A DNA stretch of 64,000 nucleotides. Source: Aquipseudomonas alcaligenes (GTDB taxonomy: Bacteria; Pseudomonadota; Gammaproteobacteria; Pseudomonadales; Pseudomonadaceae). A model generated the notes under the pieces. It was not told where the DNA came from. It saw only the letters and a program-made list of their open reading frames with translations, and did not search any database. Made by a program: the position numbers and the translations under genes. Below are positions 9,321 to 20,099 of the stretch, piece by piece (the stretch's first letter is position 1; each line of letters starts with the position of its first letter). The DNA lies in the NCBI RefSeq assembly GCF_900156545.1, contig NZ_FTNW01000004.1:310001-374000 (forward strand), read 5' to 3'.

Positions 9321-10906
9321 AGATCAATCTGCCGGTCAGCCAGCGCGAGGTCCCGGTGGGCCCGCGCGCCAACATCCTCTCGACCACCGACCTGAAGGGT
9401 GTGATCACCTACGTCAACCCGGACTTCATTGCCATCAGCGGCTTTGAGGAGGGCGAGCTGATCGGCCGCAGCCATAACCTGGTGCGCCATCCCGACATGC
9501 CGCCGGCGGCCTTCGCCGACCTGTGGCGCACACTCAAGGCCGGGCGCTCGTGGATGGGCCTGGTGAAGAACCGCTGCAAGAACGGCGATCACTACTGGGT
9601 CAGCGCCTTCGCCACCCCGGTGATCCGCGACGGCGCGGTGGTGGAGTACCAGTCCGTGCGCAGCCAGGCCGACGCGCAGCGGGTGGCCCGCGCCGAGCCG
9701 CTGTACGCCGAGCTGAGCACCGGCCGCACGCCACGCGTGCTGCGCCGGCCACGCCTGGACAGCGCCAGCAGCCTGGCCCTGCTGGTGGGTGCAGCGCCGC
9801 TCGGCGCTGCGCTACTGCTCGGGCTGGCCGGCGCGCTGCCGCTGTTGCCGGCTCTGGGCGGCGGCATGCTGTTAGGCACCGGCCTGGCTGCCCTGGTGCG
9901 CTGGCGCCTGCAGCCGCTGGTGGCGCTGAGCCGCGAGGCCCGGCGCATCGCCGACAACCCGCTGAGCCAGTGGGTGTACTGCGGGCGCAACGACAGCTTC
10001 GGGCAGATCGCCTTCGCCCTGCATAGCCTGGAGGCGGAATCGGGCGCCATGGTCGGGCGCATCGCCGACTCGGCGCGCCAGCTCAACGAGGATGTCGGCG
10101 AACTGGCAGCGGCGGTGGACTGCAGCCGCGGTGCCAGCGTGCAGCAGCAACGCGAGACCGAGCAGGTAGCCAGTGCGGTGGAGCAACTGGCCGCCAGCGT
10201 GCAGGAGGTGGCGCGCCATGCCCAGCTCAGCGCCAGTGCCGCCGCCGAGGCCAACCAGGCCACCGACAGCGGCCTGCGCCAGGTGGAACAGACCCGCCGG
10301 CAGATCGCCGCGCTGGCCGAGGAGGTAGTGCAGGGCAACCAGGTGATCCAGCGCCTGCAGGCGCACAGCCAGGAGATCGACCAGGTCATCGAGGTGATCC
10401 ACGGCATCGCCGAGCAGACCAACCTGCTCGCGCTCAATGCCGCCATCGAGGCGGCGCGCGCCGGCGAGGCCGGCCGCGGCTTCGCCGTAGTGGCCGACGA
10501 GGTGCGCGGGCTGGCCAGCCGCACCCAGCAGTCCACCGCGCAGATCCAGGCCATCATCGAGCGCCTGCAGCAAGGCACCACGGCGGCGGTAGCTGCCATG
10601 CAGCGCAGCCAGGCGCAGGCCGAGGGCAGCGTCGACAACGCCCTGCAGGCGGCCGAGGCGCTGAGCGGAATCAACCTGCAGGTGGAGGCCATCAGCGGCA
10701 TGAGCCTGCAGATCGCCACCGCGGTGGAGGAGCAGAGCGCGGTGGGCGAGGACATCCAGCGCAACCTCGACGGCATCCGCGAGGCCGGGCAGAGCACGGT
10801 GGCCGCCAGCGGCCGCAGCCGCCACAGCGCCGAGCACGTGGCCAGCCTGGTCGAGCGCCTGCAACTGCTCGCCGAGCAGTTTCGCGGCAATGCACAACGG
10901 GGCTGA
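9317..10906 (+). CDS. Aer-like PAS chemoreceptor (methyl-accepting chemotaxis protein)
   Basis: A 529-residue transducer. An N-terminal Aer-type PAS domain spans about residues 15-120 ([15 protein letters not shown], then the [18 protein letters not shown] block characteristic of Aer). A hydrophobic hairpin at about 150-195 gives two membrane passes with almost no periplasmic sequence, as in Aer. A HAMP-like linker follows, then the methylation-helix region and the conserved signalling hairpin tip around [20 protein letters not shown]. Aer proteins bind FAD and report redox or energy status to CheA; FAD binding here is inferred from family. No CheR/CheB pentapeptide is seen at the C-terminus. 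The start overlaps the upstream sensor's stop, so the two are probably co-translated. Confidence 0.92.
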   Translation: MKINLPVSQREVPVGPRANILSTTDLKGVITYVNPDFIAISGFEEGELIGRSHNLVRHPDMPPAAFADLWRTLKAGRSWMGLVKNRCKNGDHYWVSAFATPVIRDGAVVEYQSVRSQADAQRVARAEPLYAELSTGRTPRVLRRPRLDSASSLALLVGAAPLGAALLLGLAGALPLLPALGGGMLLGTGLAALVRWRLQPLVALSREARRIADNPLSQWVYCGRNDSFGQIAFALHSLEAESGAMVGRIADSARQLNEDVGELAAAVDCSRGASVQQQRETEQVASAVEQLAASVQEVARHAQLSASAAAEANQATDSGLRQVEQTRRQIAALAEEVVQGNQVIQRLQAHSQEIDQVIEVIHGIAEQTNLLALNAAIEAARAGEAGRGFAVVADEVRGLASRTQQSTAQIQAIIERLQQGTTAAVAAMQRSQAQAEGSVDNALQAAEALSGINLQVEAISGMSLQIATAVEEQSAVGEDIQRNLDGIREAGQSTVAASGRSRHSAEHVASLVERLQLLAEQFRGNAQRG

Positions 10907-11005
10907 ACCGGGCATCGCCGCGCCCGCTGGCGATCTACACTGACAACAAACGGGAGGGCGCCGGGAAACCGCACCTAGAAGAAGAGCGAGCCACGAGGCT
11001 GCGCC

Positions 11006-12643
11006 ATGCTCACCCTGCTCAACCTGCTGTCTGCCATCGCCCTGCTGGTATGGGGCACCCACATCGTGCGCACCGGCATCCTGCGCGTGTACGGCTCGCA
11101 GCTGCGGCGCATCCTCAGCCACAGCGTGGCCCGCCGCCCACAGGCGTTCGCCGCCGGTATCGGCGTCACTGCCCTGGTGCAGAGCAGCAACGCCACCGCC
11201 CTGCTGGTCACGTCCTTCGTCGCCCAGGGCCTGATGGCGCTGCCACCGGCGCTGGCCATCATGCTCGGTGCCGATGTCGGCACGGCGCTGATGGCGCGGG
11301 TGCTGACCCTCGACCTGGTCTGGCTGTCGCCGCTGCTGATCTGCGCCGGGGTAGTGCTGTTCCTCTCGCGCAAGCAGAGCCGCGCCGGGCAGATCGGCCG
11401 CATAGCCATCGGCCTCGGCCTGCTCCTGCTGGCCCTGCAACTGATCGTCGAGGCGGCGCGACCGATCGCCGAATCCAACAGCATCGAGGCGCTGTTCGCC
11501 TCGCTGACCGGCGACCTGCTGCTGGACGCCCTGGTCGGCGCGCTGTTCGCCATCCTCACCTACTCCAGCCTGGCCGCCGTGCTGCTCACCGCGACGCTGG
11601 CCGGCAGCGGCATGATCAGCCTGCCGGTGGCCATCGGCCTGGTCATCGGCGCCAATGTCGGCAGCGGCGTGCTGGCCCTGCTGAGCAGCAGCATGCAGTC
11701 CGCCGCCGGCCGTCGCGTGGCCCTCGGCAGCCTGCTGTACAAGCTGCTCGGCCTGCTGCTGGTGCTGCCCATGGTTGATCCGCTGGTGCACTGGATGAGC
11801 GGGCTGGGCTGGTCGGCGGCCAACCTGGTGATCACCTTCCACCTCGCCTACAACAGCCTGCGCTGCCTGCTGATGCTGCCCAGCGTGGGGCTGATGGCGC
11901 GCCTGTGCAGCCTGCTGCTGCCCGAACGGGTGCAGGACAACGGCGTGGCCAAGCCGCGCCACCTCGACCGCGCGGCGCTGGACACACCGAGCCTGGCGCT
12001 GGCCAACGCGGTGCGCGAGACCCTGCGCATCGGCGACCTGGTGGAGCAGATGCTCGCCCACCTGCTGGAGGTACTGCGCGCCGACTCGACCGAGGCCGCG
12101 CAGCAGGTGCGCAAGCTCGACGATGACGTCGACGCCTTGTACGGCGCGGTCAAGCTGTACCTGGCGCAGATGCCGCGCGACTACCTGCCGGCCCACGACA
12201 GCCGGCGCTGGGCCGAGATCATCGAGCTGGCGGTGAACCTGGAGCACGCCGGTGACCTGATCGAGCAGATGGCCGGCAAGCTGGACAGCCACAAGCGCGC
12301 CCGCCACCACTTCTCCAGCGACGGCCTGGCCGAACTGACCACCCTGCACGGCCTGCTCGCCGGCAACCTGCGCCTGGGCCTCAACGTGTTCCTCAACGGC
12401 AACCGCGACAACGCCCGCCGCCTGCTGGAGGAGAAGCAGCGCTTCCGCCAGGAGGAACGCCGCCTGGCCCATGCCCATGTCGACCGCCTGGCCCAGCAGG
12501 TGGTGCAGAGCATCGAGACCAGCGCCCTGCACCTGGAACTGATCGCCGACATGAAGCGCCTCAACTCGCTGTTCTGCAGCAGCGCCTACGCCCAGCTGGA
12601 GGCGCTGGCGCCAGTGCCCGGCGACCCGCAGACACAGCGTTGA
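11006..12643 (+). CDS. Na/Pi-cotransporter family protein with PhoU-like C-terminus
   Basis: A 545-residue membrane protein of the NptA/YjbB type (PNaS family). The two family repeats are visible: ALVQSSNATALLVTS in the first half and the degenerate counterpart LTYSSLAAVLLTATLAGSG in the second, inside about eight to ten hydrophobic segments. From about residue 330 the protein becomes soluble and helical with PhoU-like features (RKLDDDVDALYGAVKLYLAQ, EHAGDLIEQMAGKL). The expected role is phosphate movement across the inner membrane, either sodium-coupled uptake or export as proposed for E. coli YjbB. ATG 11006 has GAGG nine bases upstream. A 99-base gap separates it from the chemoreceptor, and no Pho box was seen in it. 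Confidence 0.9.
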   Translation: MLTLLNLLSAIALLVWGTHIVRTGILRVYGSQLRRILSHSVARRPQAFAAGIGVTALVQSSNATALLVTSFVAQGLMALPPALAIMLGADVGTALMARVLTLDLVWLSPLLICAGVVLFLSRKQSRAGQIGRIAIGLGLLLLALQLIVEAARPIAESNSIEALFASLTGDLLLDALVGALFAILTYSSLAAVLLTATLAGSGMISLPVAIGLVIGANVGSGVLALLSSSMQSAAGRRVALGSLLYKLLGLLLVLPMVDPLVHWMSGLGWSAANLVITFHLAYNSLRCLLMLPSVGLMARLCSLLLPERVQDNGVAKPRHLDRAALDTPSLALANAVRETLRIGDLVEQMLAHLLEVLRADSTEAAQQVRKLDDDVDALYGAVKLYLAQMPRDYLPAHDSRRWAEIIELAVNLEHAGDLIEQMAGKLDSHKRARHHFSSDGLAELTTLHGLLAGNLRLGLNVFLNGNRDNARRLLEEKQRFRQEERRLAHAHVDRLAQQVVQSIETSALHLELIADMKRLNSLFCSSAYAQLEALAPVPGDPQTQR

Positions 12644-12713
12644 GACGCGGCCTGACGGCACGCGGGGTGGCTGGTATCCTGCCGCCCCTGCCGTCACCAC
12701 CTCGCGCTCCCCG

Positions 12714-13742
12714 ATGCCGCACTGGAAACCCCACCTGCTCCGCCTGCTCGCCCTGCTGCAACGCTACCCCGGGCTGATCGCCGCCTTCGGCTTCTGCTCC
12801 GGCGTGGCCAGCTTCATCCTGGTCGACCGCCAGGCCGGGGTGGGCAAGGTGATCGCCGTGCTGATGCTGCTGAGCTGGGCCTGGCTGCTGCTCGAGGGCC
12901 TGCTGACCCGCAGCGCGGCGCGCTGGCTGGGCATCGAGGTGCCGCCCCTGCTGCTGCGCTATCTGACCCAGCTGATCCACCAGGAAAGCCTGTTCTTCGC
13001 CCTGCCGTTCTTCTTCGTCACCACCGCCTGGAACAGCGGCCAGGCGCTGTTCACCGGCCTGCTCGGCGCCGCCGCACTACTCGCCATCACCGACCCGCTG
13101 TACTACAAGTGGCTGGCCGCGCGGCGCTGGCTGTACCTGAGCTTCCACACCCTGGCGCTGTTTGCCGTACTGCTGGTGGCGCTGCCGCTGATCGTCCACC
13201 TGACCACCGCCGAGAGCTATCGCCTGGCCCTCGGCGTGGCCCTGGTGGTGGCGCTGCCCAGCCTCGGCAGCAGCCTGCGCATCCAGCGCTGGTGGCGCTG
13301 GCCGGTGCTGGTCGGCCTGCTTCTGGCGCTCGGCCTGGGCGCCTGGCTGGCGCGGCCCTGGGTGCCGCCCGCGACCCTGTGGCTGACCCAGGTGGCGGTC
13401 ACCGCCGAGCTGCAGCAGCGCAACCCCGGCCGCAGCCTGGAGCAGGTCGAGGCTACCCAGCTGCACCAGGCCGGGCTTTATGCCTACACCGCGATCAGCG
13501 CGCCACGCGGTCTCAACGAGCGTATCTACCACGTGTGGAAGCGCGACGGCGTGGAGATGGACCGCATCGCCCTGGACATCCACGGCGGGCGCAAGGCCGG
13601 CTACCGGGCCTGGACGCACAAGCGCAACTTCCCGGCGCGGGCCGCCGGCAACTGGCAGGTGCAGGTGGTCACCGAGGCCGGGCAGCAGATCGGCGTGCTG
13701 CGCTTCGTCGTGACCGACCAGGCCGGCCCTGTCCGCCCGTAG
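12714..13742 (+). CDS. DUF5924/DUF2914-type inner-membrane protein
   Basis: A 342-residue protein with about seven hydrophobic segments in its first 240 residues, followed by a soluble C-terminal domain (about 245-340) beginning NERIYHVWKRDGVEMDRIAL. That domain has the DUF2914 appearance: a beta-rich module with a conserved HVW, a GGRKAGYRAWT loop and a WQVQVVTEAGQQIG strand pair. The combination is known in Pseudomonas as the DUF5924 family, whose function is not established. The gene is 70 bases after the phosphate transporter gene on the same strand and may be co-transcribed. A strong inverted repeat follows directly after its stop codon. Confidence 0.8.
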   Translation: MPHWKPHLLRLLALLQRYPGLIAAFGFCSGVASFILVDRQAGVGKVIAVLMLLSWAWLLLEGLLTRSAARWLGIEVPPLLLRYLTQLIHQESLFFALPFFFVTTAWNSGQALFTGLLGAAALLAITDPLYYKWLAARRWLYLSFHTLALFAVLLVALPLIVHLTTAESYRLALGVALVVALPSLGSSLRIQRWWRWPVLVGLLLALGLGAWLARPWVPPATLWLTQVAVTAELQQRNPGRSLEQVEATQLHQAGLYAYTAISAPRGLNERIYHVWKRDGVEMDRIALDIHGGRKAGYRAWTHKRNFPARAAGNWQVQVVTEAGQQIGVLRFVVTDQAGPVRP

Positions 13743-13790
13743 GCAATCCGGGGCGGAGTCGCCGCCCCGTGCCGGATTGCACCCGGGCTA
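13742..13790. repeat. Pseudomonas-type intergenic inverted repeat
   Basis: GGCAATCCGGGGCGG (13742-13756) faces CCGCCCC and CCGGATTGC (about 13762-13780), with a short AGTCG-like loop, followed by CACCCGGGCTACA. Read on the minus strand this is GTAGCCCGGGTGCAATCCGG, a sequence I recognise as a common dispersed intergenic element in Pseudomonas. It sits between two convergent genes and could act as a bidirectional transcription end, although there is no T-run. Confidence 0.7.
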
Positions 13791-13817
13791 CATGCGCAGC
13801 AGCCCGGCGGCCGCCAC

Positions 13818-15434
13818 CTAGAGGCGGAAGCGCTGCACCATGCCGTTGAGGTCAGTGGCCAGGCGCGCCAGCTGGTCGCTGGCCACCGAGGTTTCGTGGG
13901 CGCCGGTGGCGTTCTGCGCGGCGATGTCGCGAATGGCTACCAGGTTACGATCGACCTCGCGCGCCACCTGCGCCTGTTCCTCGGCGGCACTGGCGATCAC
14001 CAGGTTCATCTCGTTGATCTGGCTGACCCGCAGGGCGATCTGCTCCAGCGCATTGTCCGCCTCGCTGGCCAGGGCGCTGCTGCGGCTGGCGTAGGTGCTG
14101 CTCTCGCCCATGGCGTCGACCGACTCGCGACTGGCGCTCTGGATCGCGCTGATCATCCGTTCGATTTCCTGGGTCGAGCTCTGCGTGCGCTGCGCCAGGG
14201 CACGCACTTCGTCGGCGACCACGGCGAAGCCGCGGCCCTGGTCGCCAGCGCGTGCTGCTTCGATGGCGGCGTTCAGCGCCAGCAGGTTGGTCTGCTCGGC
14301 GATGGTGCGGATCACTTCCAGCACGCGGCCGATGGCGATGGCCTCCTCGGCCAGGCGGGCGATGGTGCCGGAGGTGTTCTGCAGGCGCTGGCTGAGCTGG
14401 TCGATGGTGCTGCGCGTGGTGCTCACCTGCTGGCGCCCGGCCTCGGCACTCTGCTCCGCCTCGCGCGAGGAGTCCGAGGTGAGGTTGGCGTTGCGCGCCA
14501 CTTCGTCCACCGCAGCGGACATCTCGGTCACGGCGGTGGCGGCCATCTCGATCTCGTCGTTCTGCCGGGTGATGCCCTGGGACGAATCCTCGGTGACCGC
14601 ATGCAATTCCTCGGCGGCCGAGGCCAACTGGATGGCGGCGCTCTGGATGCCCTGCAGGGTGTTGCGCAGACTCTCCTGCATCTGCTTGAAGGAAACCTGC
14701 ACGGCGGTGATCTCGTCGCGACCGCTGCACTGCACCGGCTCACGCAGGTCACCGGCGGCATTGCGCGCCACCACGTCGCGCAGCTCCGTCAGGCGCAGGT
14801 TGATGCCCCGACTCATCGACCAGGCCTGCAAACCGCCGCCGATCAGCAACAGCGCCAGCAGTCCAACCACCAGAAAGAAGTCGCGCTGATACAGGGCCAC
14901 GCCCGCCTGATACTGGCGCTCGGACTCCTGCAGCTGTACCTCGATCAGCTTGGCGAACTGCTCGGACAGGGGGTCGATGTAGGGGTAAAGTTCCTTGGCG
15001 GTGAAGGCCGCCAGGGCCTGCTGGTCACCGGACGAGAGCAGGGCCTGAAGTCGCCTCAAGGGCTCGTCGGCCTTCTGCATCAGGGGCTCAATCTGGGCGA
15101 TCAGGCGCTTCTCGTCATCGATCAGGCTGGTGGCCAGGTAGGCCTTCCAGATCTGCTGGATACGCTGCTGAGCCTCCTGCACCTGGCGCGCCGCCTCGGT
15201 CGGCGCCATGCCTCCATCGCGCGCCTTGTGACTGGCGTCGACGATGTTCACCGCGTAAAGGTCGGAGATCAGCTTGAGATCGCGCAGCGGCACCACTCGA
15301 TCCAGATAGACGCTGTTGAGGCCGTCGAGCACGCCGCGCAGGCCGGTGAGGCCGGCGGCGCCGATGGCCAGGCTGCCCGCCATCATCAGGACGATGAGGA
15401 CGAACAACCTTGTCCGAATAGTCCAGTTGTTCAT
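13818..15434 (-). CDS. Methyl-accepting chemotaxis protein (four-helix-bundle sensor), copy 1
   Basis: A 538-residue chemoreceptor. It has a membrane segment at about residues 10-30, a periplasmic helical domain to about 185 (predicted 4HB_MCP type, with DLYAVNIVDASHKARDGG), and a second membrane segment near 188-208. HAMP (about 210-260) and a signalling domain with the conserved tip [20 protein letters not shown] follow. The C-terminus ends MVQRFRL with no CheR-docking pentapeptide. It lies downstream of hmp on the same strand (83 bases). Its signalling half is nearly identical in DNA to the gene at 18409, for example an uninterrupted 42-base identity at 13990-14031 against 18581-18622. The periplasmic halves differ, so ligands probably differ; none can be assigned from sequence. 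Confidence 0.93.
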   Translation of the reverse strand: MNNWTIRTRLFVLIVLMMAGSLAIGAAGLTGLRGVLDGLNSVYLDRVVPLRDLKLISDLYAVNIVDASHKARDGGMAPTEAARQVQEAQQRIQQIWKAYLATSLIDDEKRLIAQIEPLMQKADEPLRRLQALLSSGDQQALAAFTAKELYPYIDPLSEQFAKLIEVQLQESERQYQAGVALYQRDFFLVVGLLALLLIGGGLQAWSMSRGINLRLTELRDVVARNAAGDLREPVQCSGRDEITAVQVSFKQMQESLRNTLQGIQSAAIQLASAAEELHAVTEDSSQGITRQNDEIEMAATAVTEMSAAVDEVARNANLTSDSSREAEQSAEAGRQQVSTTRSTIDQLSQRLQNTSGTIARLAEEAIAIGRVLEVIRTIAEQTNLLALNAAIEAARAGDQGRGFAVVADEVRALAQRTQSSTQEIERMISAIQSASRESVDAMGESSTYASRSSALASEADNALEQIALRVSQINEMNLVIASAAEEQAQVAREVDRNLVAIRDIAAQNATGAHETSVASDQLARLATDLNGMVQRFRL

Positions 15435-15517
15435 GGTCGGTTACCCGCATGAAGATAGGCGTATGCCTTTCTTAACCATAGACCCATTCGGCCTGCATCG
15501 CGCGGCCGGCCAGGCGT

Positions 15518-16699
15518 TCAGTCCTGCAGCGCGGCGGCCGGGCCGAAGAACTCATAGTGCGCCTGTGCTTCCGGTACCCCCAGCTCGCGCAAATGGCGTT
15601 TGAGCATGGCCATGAAGGGTTTCGGACCGAGGAAGTAGGCATCCAGGTCGCGCTCGGCCGGCAGCCAGCGCTGCAGCAGCTCAAGGCTCAGGCGGCCATG
15701 GGCATCGGCGCCGTCGGCCGGGCGCGCCTGCTCCAGGCAGTAGAAGCGCTGCAGTTGCGGATGGGCCGCGGCCAGCGCATCGACACGGGCGGCGAAGGCC
15801 TGCACCCCGGCATGCCGCGCGCAGTGGATGAAGCGGATCGGCCGACCGCTGGGCAGCGCCGCCTCCAGCATGGCCAGCAGCGGGGTGATGCCGACGCCGG
15901 CACTGATCAGCAGCAGCGGCTTGCGCGAGGCACTCAGGGTGAAATCCCCGGCCGGGGCGAACAGCTCCAGCTCATCGCCCTCGCGCACCTGCTCATGCAG
16001 ATGGTTGGAGACCCGCCCACCGGCCTCGCGCTTGACGCTGATGCGGTACTCGCGGCCGTTCGCGGCCTGCGACAGCGAGTAGTTGCGCCGCACCTCTTCG
16101 CCATCCAGCCACAGGCGCAGGCCGATGTACTGGCCGGGAATGAAATCGAGCAGGGCGCCGCCATCGGCAGGCTGCAGGTGGAAGGAGGTGATCTCCTCGC
16201 TCTCGCGCACCTTGCGCGCCACGCGGAAGGCCCGCCCGCCGCGCCAGCCACCCGGCGCCCGTTCGGTGGCGGCATAGACCTCCTCCTCGGCGCCGATCAG
16301 CAGGTCGGCCAGCTGGCCATAGGCCGCAGCCCAGGCGGCGATCACCGCGTCAGTCGCCACCTCGGCGCCAAGCACCTCACGGATGGCGCGCAGCAGGCAG
16401 CTGCCGACGATCGGGTAATGCTCGGGGAGGATCTGCAGCGACACGTGCTTCTGCACGATCTGTCCGACCAGCCGGCCGAGCGCCTGCAAGCGGTCGATGT
16501 GCTTGGCGTACATCAGCACGCCATTGGCCAGCGCGCGCGGCTGGTCGCCGCTGGCCTGGTGCGCCTGGTTGAACAGCGGCCGCACCTGCGGGTACTCGGC
16601 CAGCATGAGGCGGTAGAAATGGGTGGTCAGCGCCTCGCCGCCGGCCTCCAGCAGGGGCACCGTGGACTTGACGATGGCGATGTGTTCGTTGGACAACAT
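15518..16699 (-). CDS. hmp: Flavohemoprotein, nitric oxide dioxygenase
   Basis: A 393-residue enzyme that oxidises NO to nitrate with O2 and NAD(P)H. The globin domain (1-140) keeps family residues at the expected numbers: distal Tyr29, Gln53 and proximal His85 (QKHVSLQILPEHYPIVG). The reductase half has the FAD motif RRNYSLSQ (about 205) and the NAD(P) motif SAGVGITPLLAML (about 270). ATG 16699 was chosen over an upstream in-frame codon because it gives the usual MLSNEHIAIVKSTVPLLEAG start and is preceded by GAGGA. It diverges from a NorR-type activator whose predicted operators and a sigma-54-like element lie in the 148-base gap. In P. aeruginosa the equivalent pair is called fhp/fhpR. Confidence 0.97.
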   Translation of the reverse strand: MLSNEHIAIVKSTVPLLEAGGEALTTHFYRLMLAEYPQVRPLFNQAHQASGDQPRALANGVLMYAKHIDRLQALGRLVGQIVQKHVSLQILPEHYPIVGSCLLRAIREVLGAEVATDAVIAAWAAAYGQLADLLIGAEEEVYAATERAPGGWRGGRAFRVARKVRESEEITSFHLQPADGGALLDFIPGQYIGLRLWLDGEEVRRNYSLSQAANGREYRISVKREAGGRVSNHLHEQVREGDELELFAPAGDFTLSASRKPLLLISAGVGITPLLAMLEAALPSGRPIRFIHCARHAGVQAFAARVDALAAAHPQLQRFYCLEQARPADGADAHGRLSLELLQRWLPAERDLDAYFLGPKPFMAMLKRHLRELGVPEAQAHYEFFGPAAALQD

Positions 16700-16737
16700 A
16701 GGAGATCCTCTTGCACGCAGGGTTGTTCTTCCCTGAT

Positions 16738-16756
16738 ATGCCAGGAATCGTGCCAA
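16738..16756 (-). promoter_or_regulatory. Sigma-54-like promoter for hmp
   Basis: Read on the minus strand the segment is TTGGCACGATTCCTGGCAT. The -24 part (TTGGCACG) is consensus. The -12 part reads CTGG where TTGC is expected, with a GC one base further on, so the downstream half is imperfect. It lies 39 bases upstream of the hmp start codon, in the correct orientation, next to NorR-type operators. Confidence 0.65.
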
Positions 16757-16796
16757 TAAATTTTTATATATAAATCAATTACTTAAATTACAAATA

Positions 16797-16833
16797 GTCT
16801 TTTAGACAGCACCAATACCGCTGTCATAAAGAC
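16797..16833. promoter_or_regulatory. Two NorR-type GT-N7-AC operators
   Basis: GTCTTTTAGAC (16797-16807) and GTCATAAAGAC (16823-16833) are both GT-N7-AC, the E. coli NorR core pattern, with extra dyad symmetry (GTC-N5-GAC). Their centres are 26 bases apart. They lie about 45-80 bases upstream of the hmp sigma-54-like element, a normal enhancer position, and end 14 bases before the activator's own ATG, which suggests autoregulation too. The surrounding DNA is clearly AT-rich. Confidence 0.75.
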
Positions 16834-16847
16834 TGCCCGGAGTCGCG

Positions 16848-18407
<1,560 letters not shown>

Positions 18408-18408
18408 G

Positions 18409-20019
18409 TCAGAGGCGGAAGCGCTGCACCATGCCGTTGAGGTCGGTGGCCAGGCGCGCCAGCTCATCGCTGGCGCTGGAGGTCTGGCTGGCGCCATCGG
18501 CGCTTTGCTCGGCGATGTCGCGGATGGCCACCAGGTTGCGGTCCACCTCGCGCGCCACCTGCGCCTGCTCCTCGGCCGCGCTGGCGATCACCAGGTTCAT
18601 CTCGTTGATCTGGCTGACCCGCTCGGCGATCTGCTGCAGCGCCTGATCCGCCTCGCTGGCCAGTGCCTGGCTGCGGCTGGCGAACTCGCTGCTCTGCTGC
18701 ATGGCGCCCACCGACTCCTGGCTGGCGCTCTGGATCGCGCCGATCATGCGCTCGATCTCCTGGGTCGAACTCTGGGTCCGCTGCGCCAGCGCACGCACCT
18801 CGTCGGCCACCACGGCAAAGCCGCGGCCCTGGTCGCCGGCGCGTGCCGCCTCGATCGCGGCGTTGAGGGCCAGCAGGTTGGTCTGCTCGGCAATGGTACG
18901 GATCACTTCCAGCACCTGGCCGATGGACAGTGCCTCCTGAGCCAGGCGGCTGATGATTTGTGACGTCCCGTCCAGCTTGCCGGTCAGCTGCACGATGGTG
19001 TCACGCGTGACGCTGACCTGGCGGCGTCCGGTCTCGGCGGTCTGCTCCGCCTCGCGCGAAGCATCGGAGGTGTGGTTGGCGTTGCGCGCCACCTCCTCCA
19101 CTGCGGCGGACATCTCGTTGACGGCGGTAGCGGCCATCTGGATCTCGCCGTTCTGCCGGTGAATACCCTGCGAGGTCTGCTCGGTGATCGCATGCATTTC
19201 CTCGGCGGCCGCGGCCAACTGGGTCGCCGAGGTCTGGATGGACTGCAGGGTGCCGCGCAGGCTGGACTGCATCTGCTCCAGGGAGTGCTGCACGTCGGTG
19301 ATCTCGTCGGCGCCCTCGCAGCGCACCGGCTGGCTCAGGTCGCCACCGGCGATGCGCGCCGCCAGAGCCTTGAGCTCCACCAGCGGCCGGGTAATGCTGC
19401 GACTCAGCGACCAGGCGGTGATCAGGGTCAGCAGCAAGCCGGCCCCGAGCAGCAGGGAGAACATCAGAACCGCGCGCTCGGCCTGCTTCTCGGCCTCCAC
19501 CCCGGCCGCCTGGGCGCCCTCACGGTTGAGCTGCGACACCGCCTCGAGCGCATCCATCATCGCCGTGTACGCCTGCTGGCTGGCACCCACGCTCGCCAGA
19601 TCAGGCTCGCCGGCCCGCGTGGAGTCCAGCACCTTGCGCAGCGCCTGCTCGTAAAGACGGGTCTTTTCGATATAGGCATTGAAGGCGCGGCGGTCATGCT
19701 CGTAGACAATCTCGCCACTGTATTTCTGCTCGATACCCTGTACCGAGCTGAGGAATGCCTGGATATCGCCGGCCAGGCTGTCGACCTGATCCGGCAGGGT
19801 CAGTACCAGACTCTCCTTGAGGCGGATGTTCTGGCGGTCTGACTTCATTTGCGCGACCCAGTCCAAGCCCAGCATCCACTCATCCCGCATCTCCAGCACT
19901 TCGCGCTTGAGCACCTGAATTTCCTTGAGCGCCACCACGCCGGTGACCAGCAGGATCAGGCCCAGCAGGCCAAAGCCCAGCAGATTGCGGGCGCGGACGG
20001 ATACATTGCGAAGGGACAT
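18409..20019 (-). CDS. Methyl-accepting chemotaxis protein (four-helix-bundle sensor), copy 2
   Basis: A 536-residue chemoreceptor with a membrane segment at about 12-32, a helical periplasmic domain to about 188 ([20 protein letters not shown] is in its first helix), and a second membrane segment at about 190-210. HAMP and the standard signalling domain follow, and the protein ends MVQRFRL like copy 1. The C-terminal 300 residues closely match copy 1 at both protein and DNA level, while the periplasmic domains are unrelated by eye. The genes are direct repeats bracketing hmp and norR. A possible sigma-28 (FliA) promoter lies 36 bases upstream, which would place it in the motility regulon. 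The ligand is unknown. Confidence 0.93.
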   Translation of the reverse strand: MSLRNVSVRARNLLGFGLLGLILLVTGVVALKEIQVLKREVLEMRDEWMLGLDWVAQMKSDRQNIRLKESLVLTLPDQVDSLAGDIQAFLSSVQGIEQKYSGEIVYEHDRRAFNAYIEKTRLYEQALRKVLDSTRAGEPDLASVGASQQAYTAMMDALEAVSQLNREGAQAAGVEAEKQAERAVLMFSLLLGAGLLLTLITAWSLSRSITRPLVELKALAARIAGGDLSQPVRCEGADEITDVQHSLEQMQSSLRGTLQSIQTSATQLAAAAEEMHAITEQTSQGIHRQNGEIQMAATAVNEMSAAVEEVARNANHTSDASREAEQTAETGRRQVSVTRDTIVQLTGKLDGTSQIISRLAQEALSIGQVLEVIRTIAEQTNLLALNAAIEAARAGDQGRGFAVVADEVRALAQRTQSSTQEIERMIGAIQSASQESVGAMQQSSEFASRSQALASEADQALQQIAERVSQINEMNLVIASAAEEQAQVAREVDRNLVAIRDIAEQSADGASQTSSASDELARLATDLNGMVQRFRL

Positions 20020-20054
20020 GGTGACTCCAGGCAGGCGGGACTACATAAACGGGT

Positions 20055-20081
20055 TAGCGTCCAAAGCACGCAAAAGTTGAG
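20055..20081 (-). promoter_or_regulatory. Possible FliA (sigma-28) promoter for the chemoreceptor at 18409
   Basis: On the minus strand TCAACTTT (20081-20074), an 11-base spacer and GACGCTAA (20062-20055) match 6 of 8 bases in each half of TAAAGTTT-N11-GCCGATAA, with the exact spacing. It is 36 bases upstream of the start codon. Two mismatches per half keep confidence modest. Confidence 0.4.
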
Positions 20082-20099
20082 GCTCGGGCGCCAAGCGCC

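Noticed and set aside
9872..12700. A 942-codon open frame on the minus strand
   Set aside because: It is antisense to the Aer-like receptor and the Na/Pi transporter gene, both with clear family motifs. The product is His/Gln/Ala-rich and matches no family.
15435..15517. Possible sigma-28 promoter before the chemoreceptor at 13818 (TTAAGAAA and GCCTATCT)
   Set aside because: The two halves are only seven bases apart where eleven are needed.
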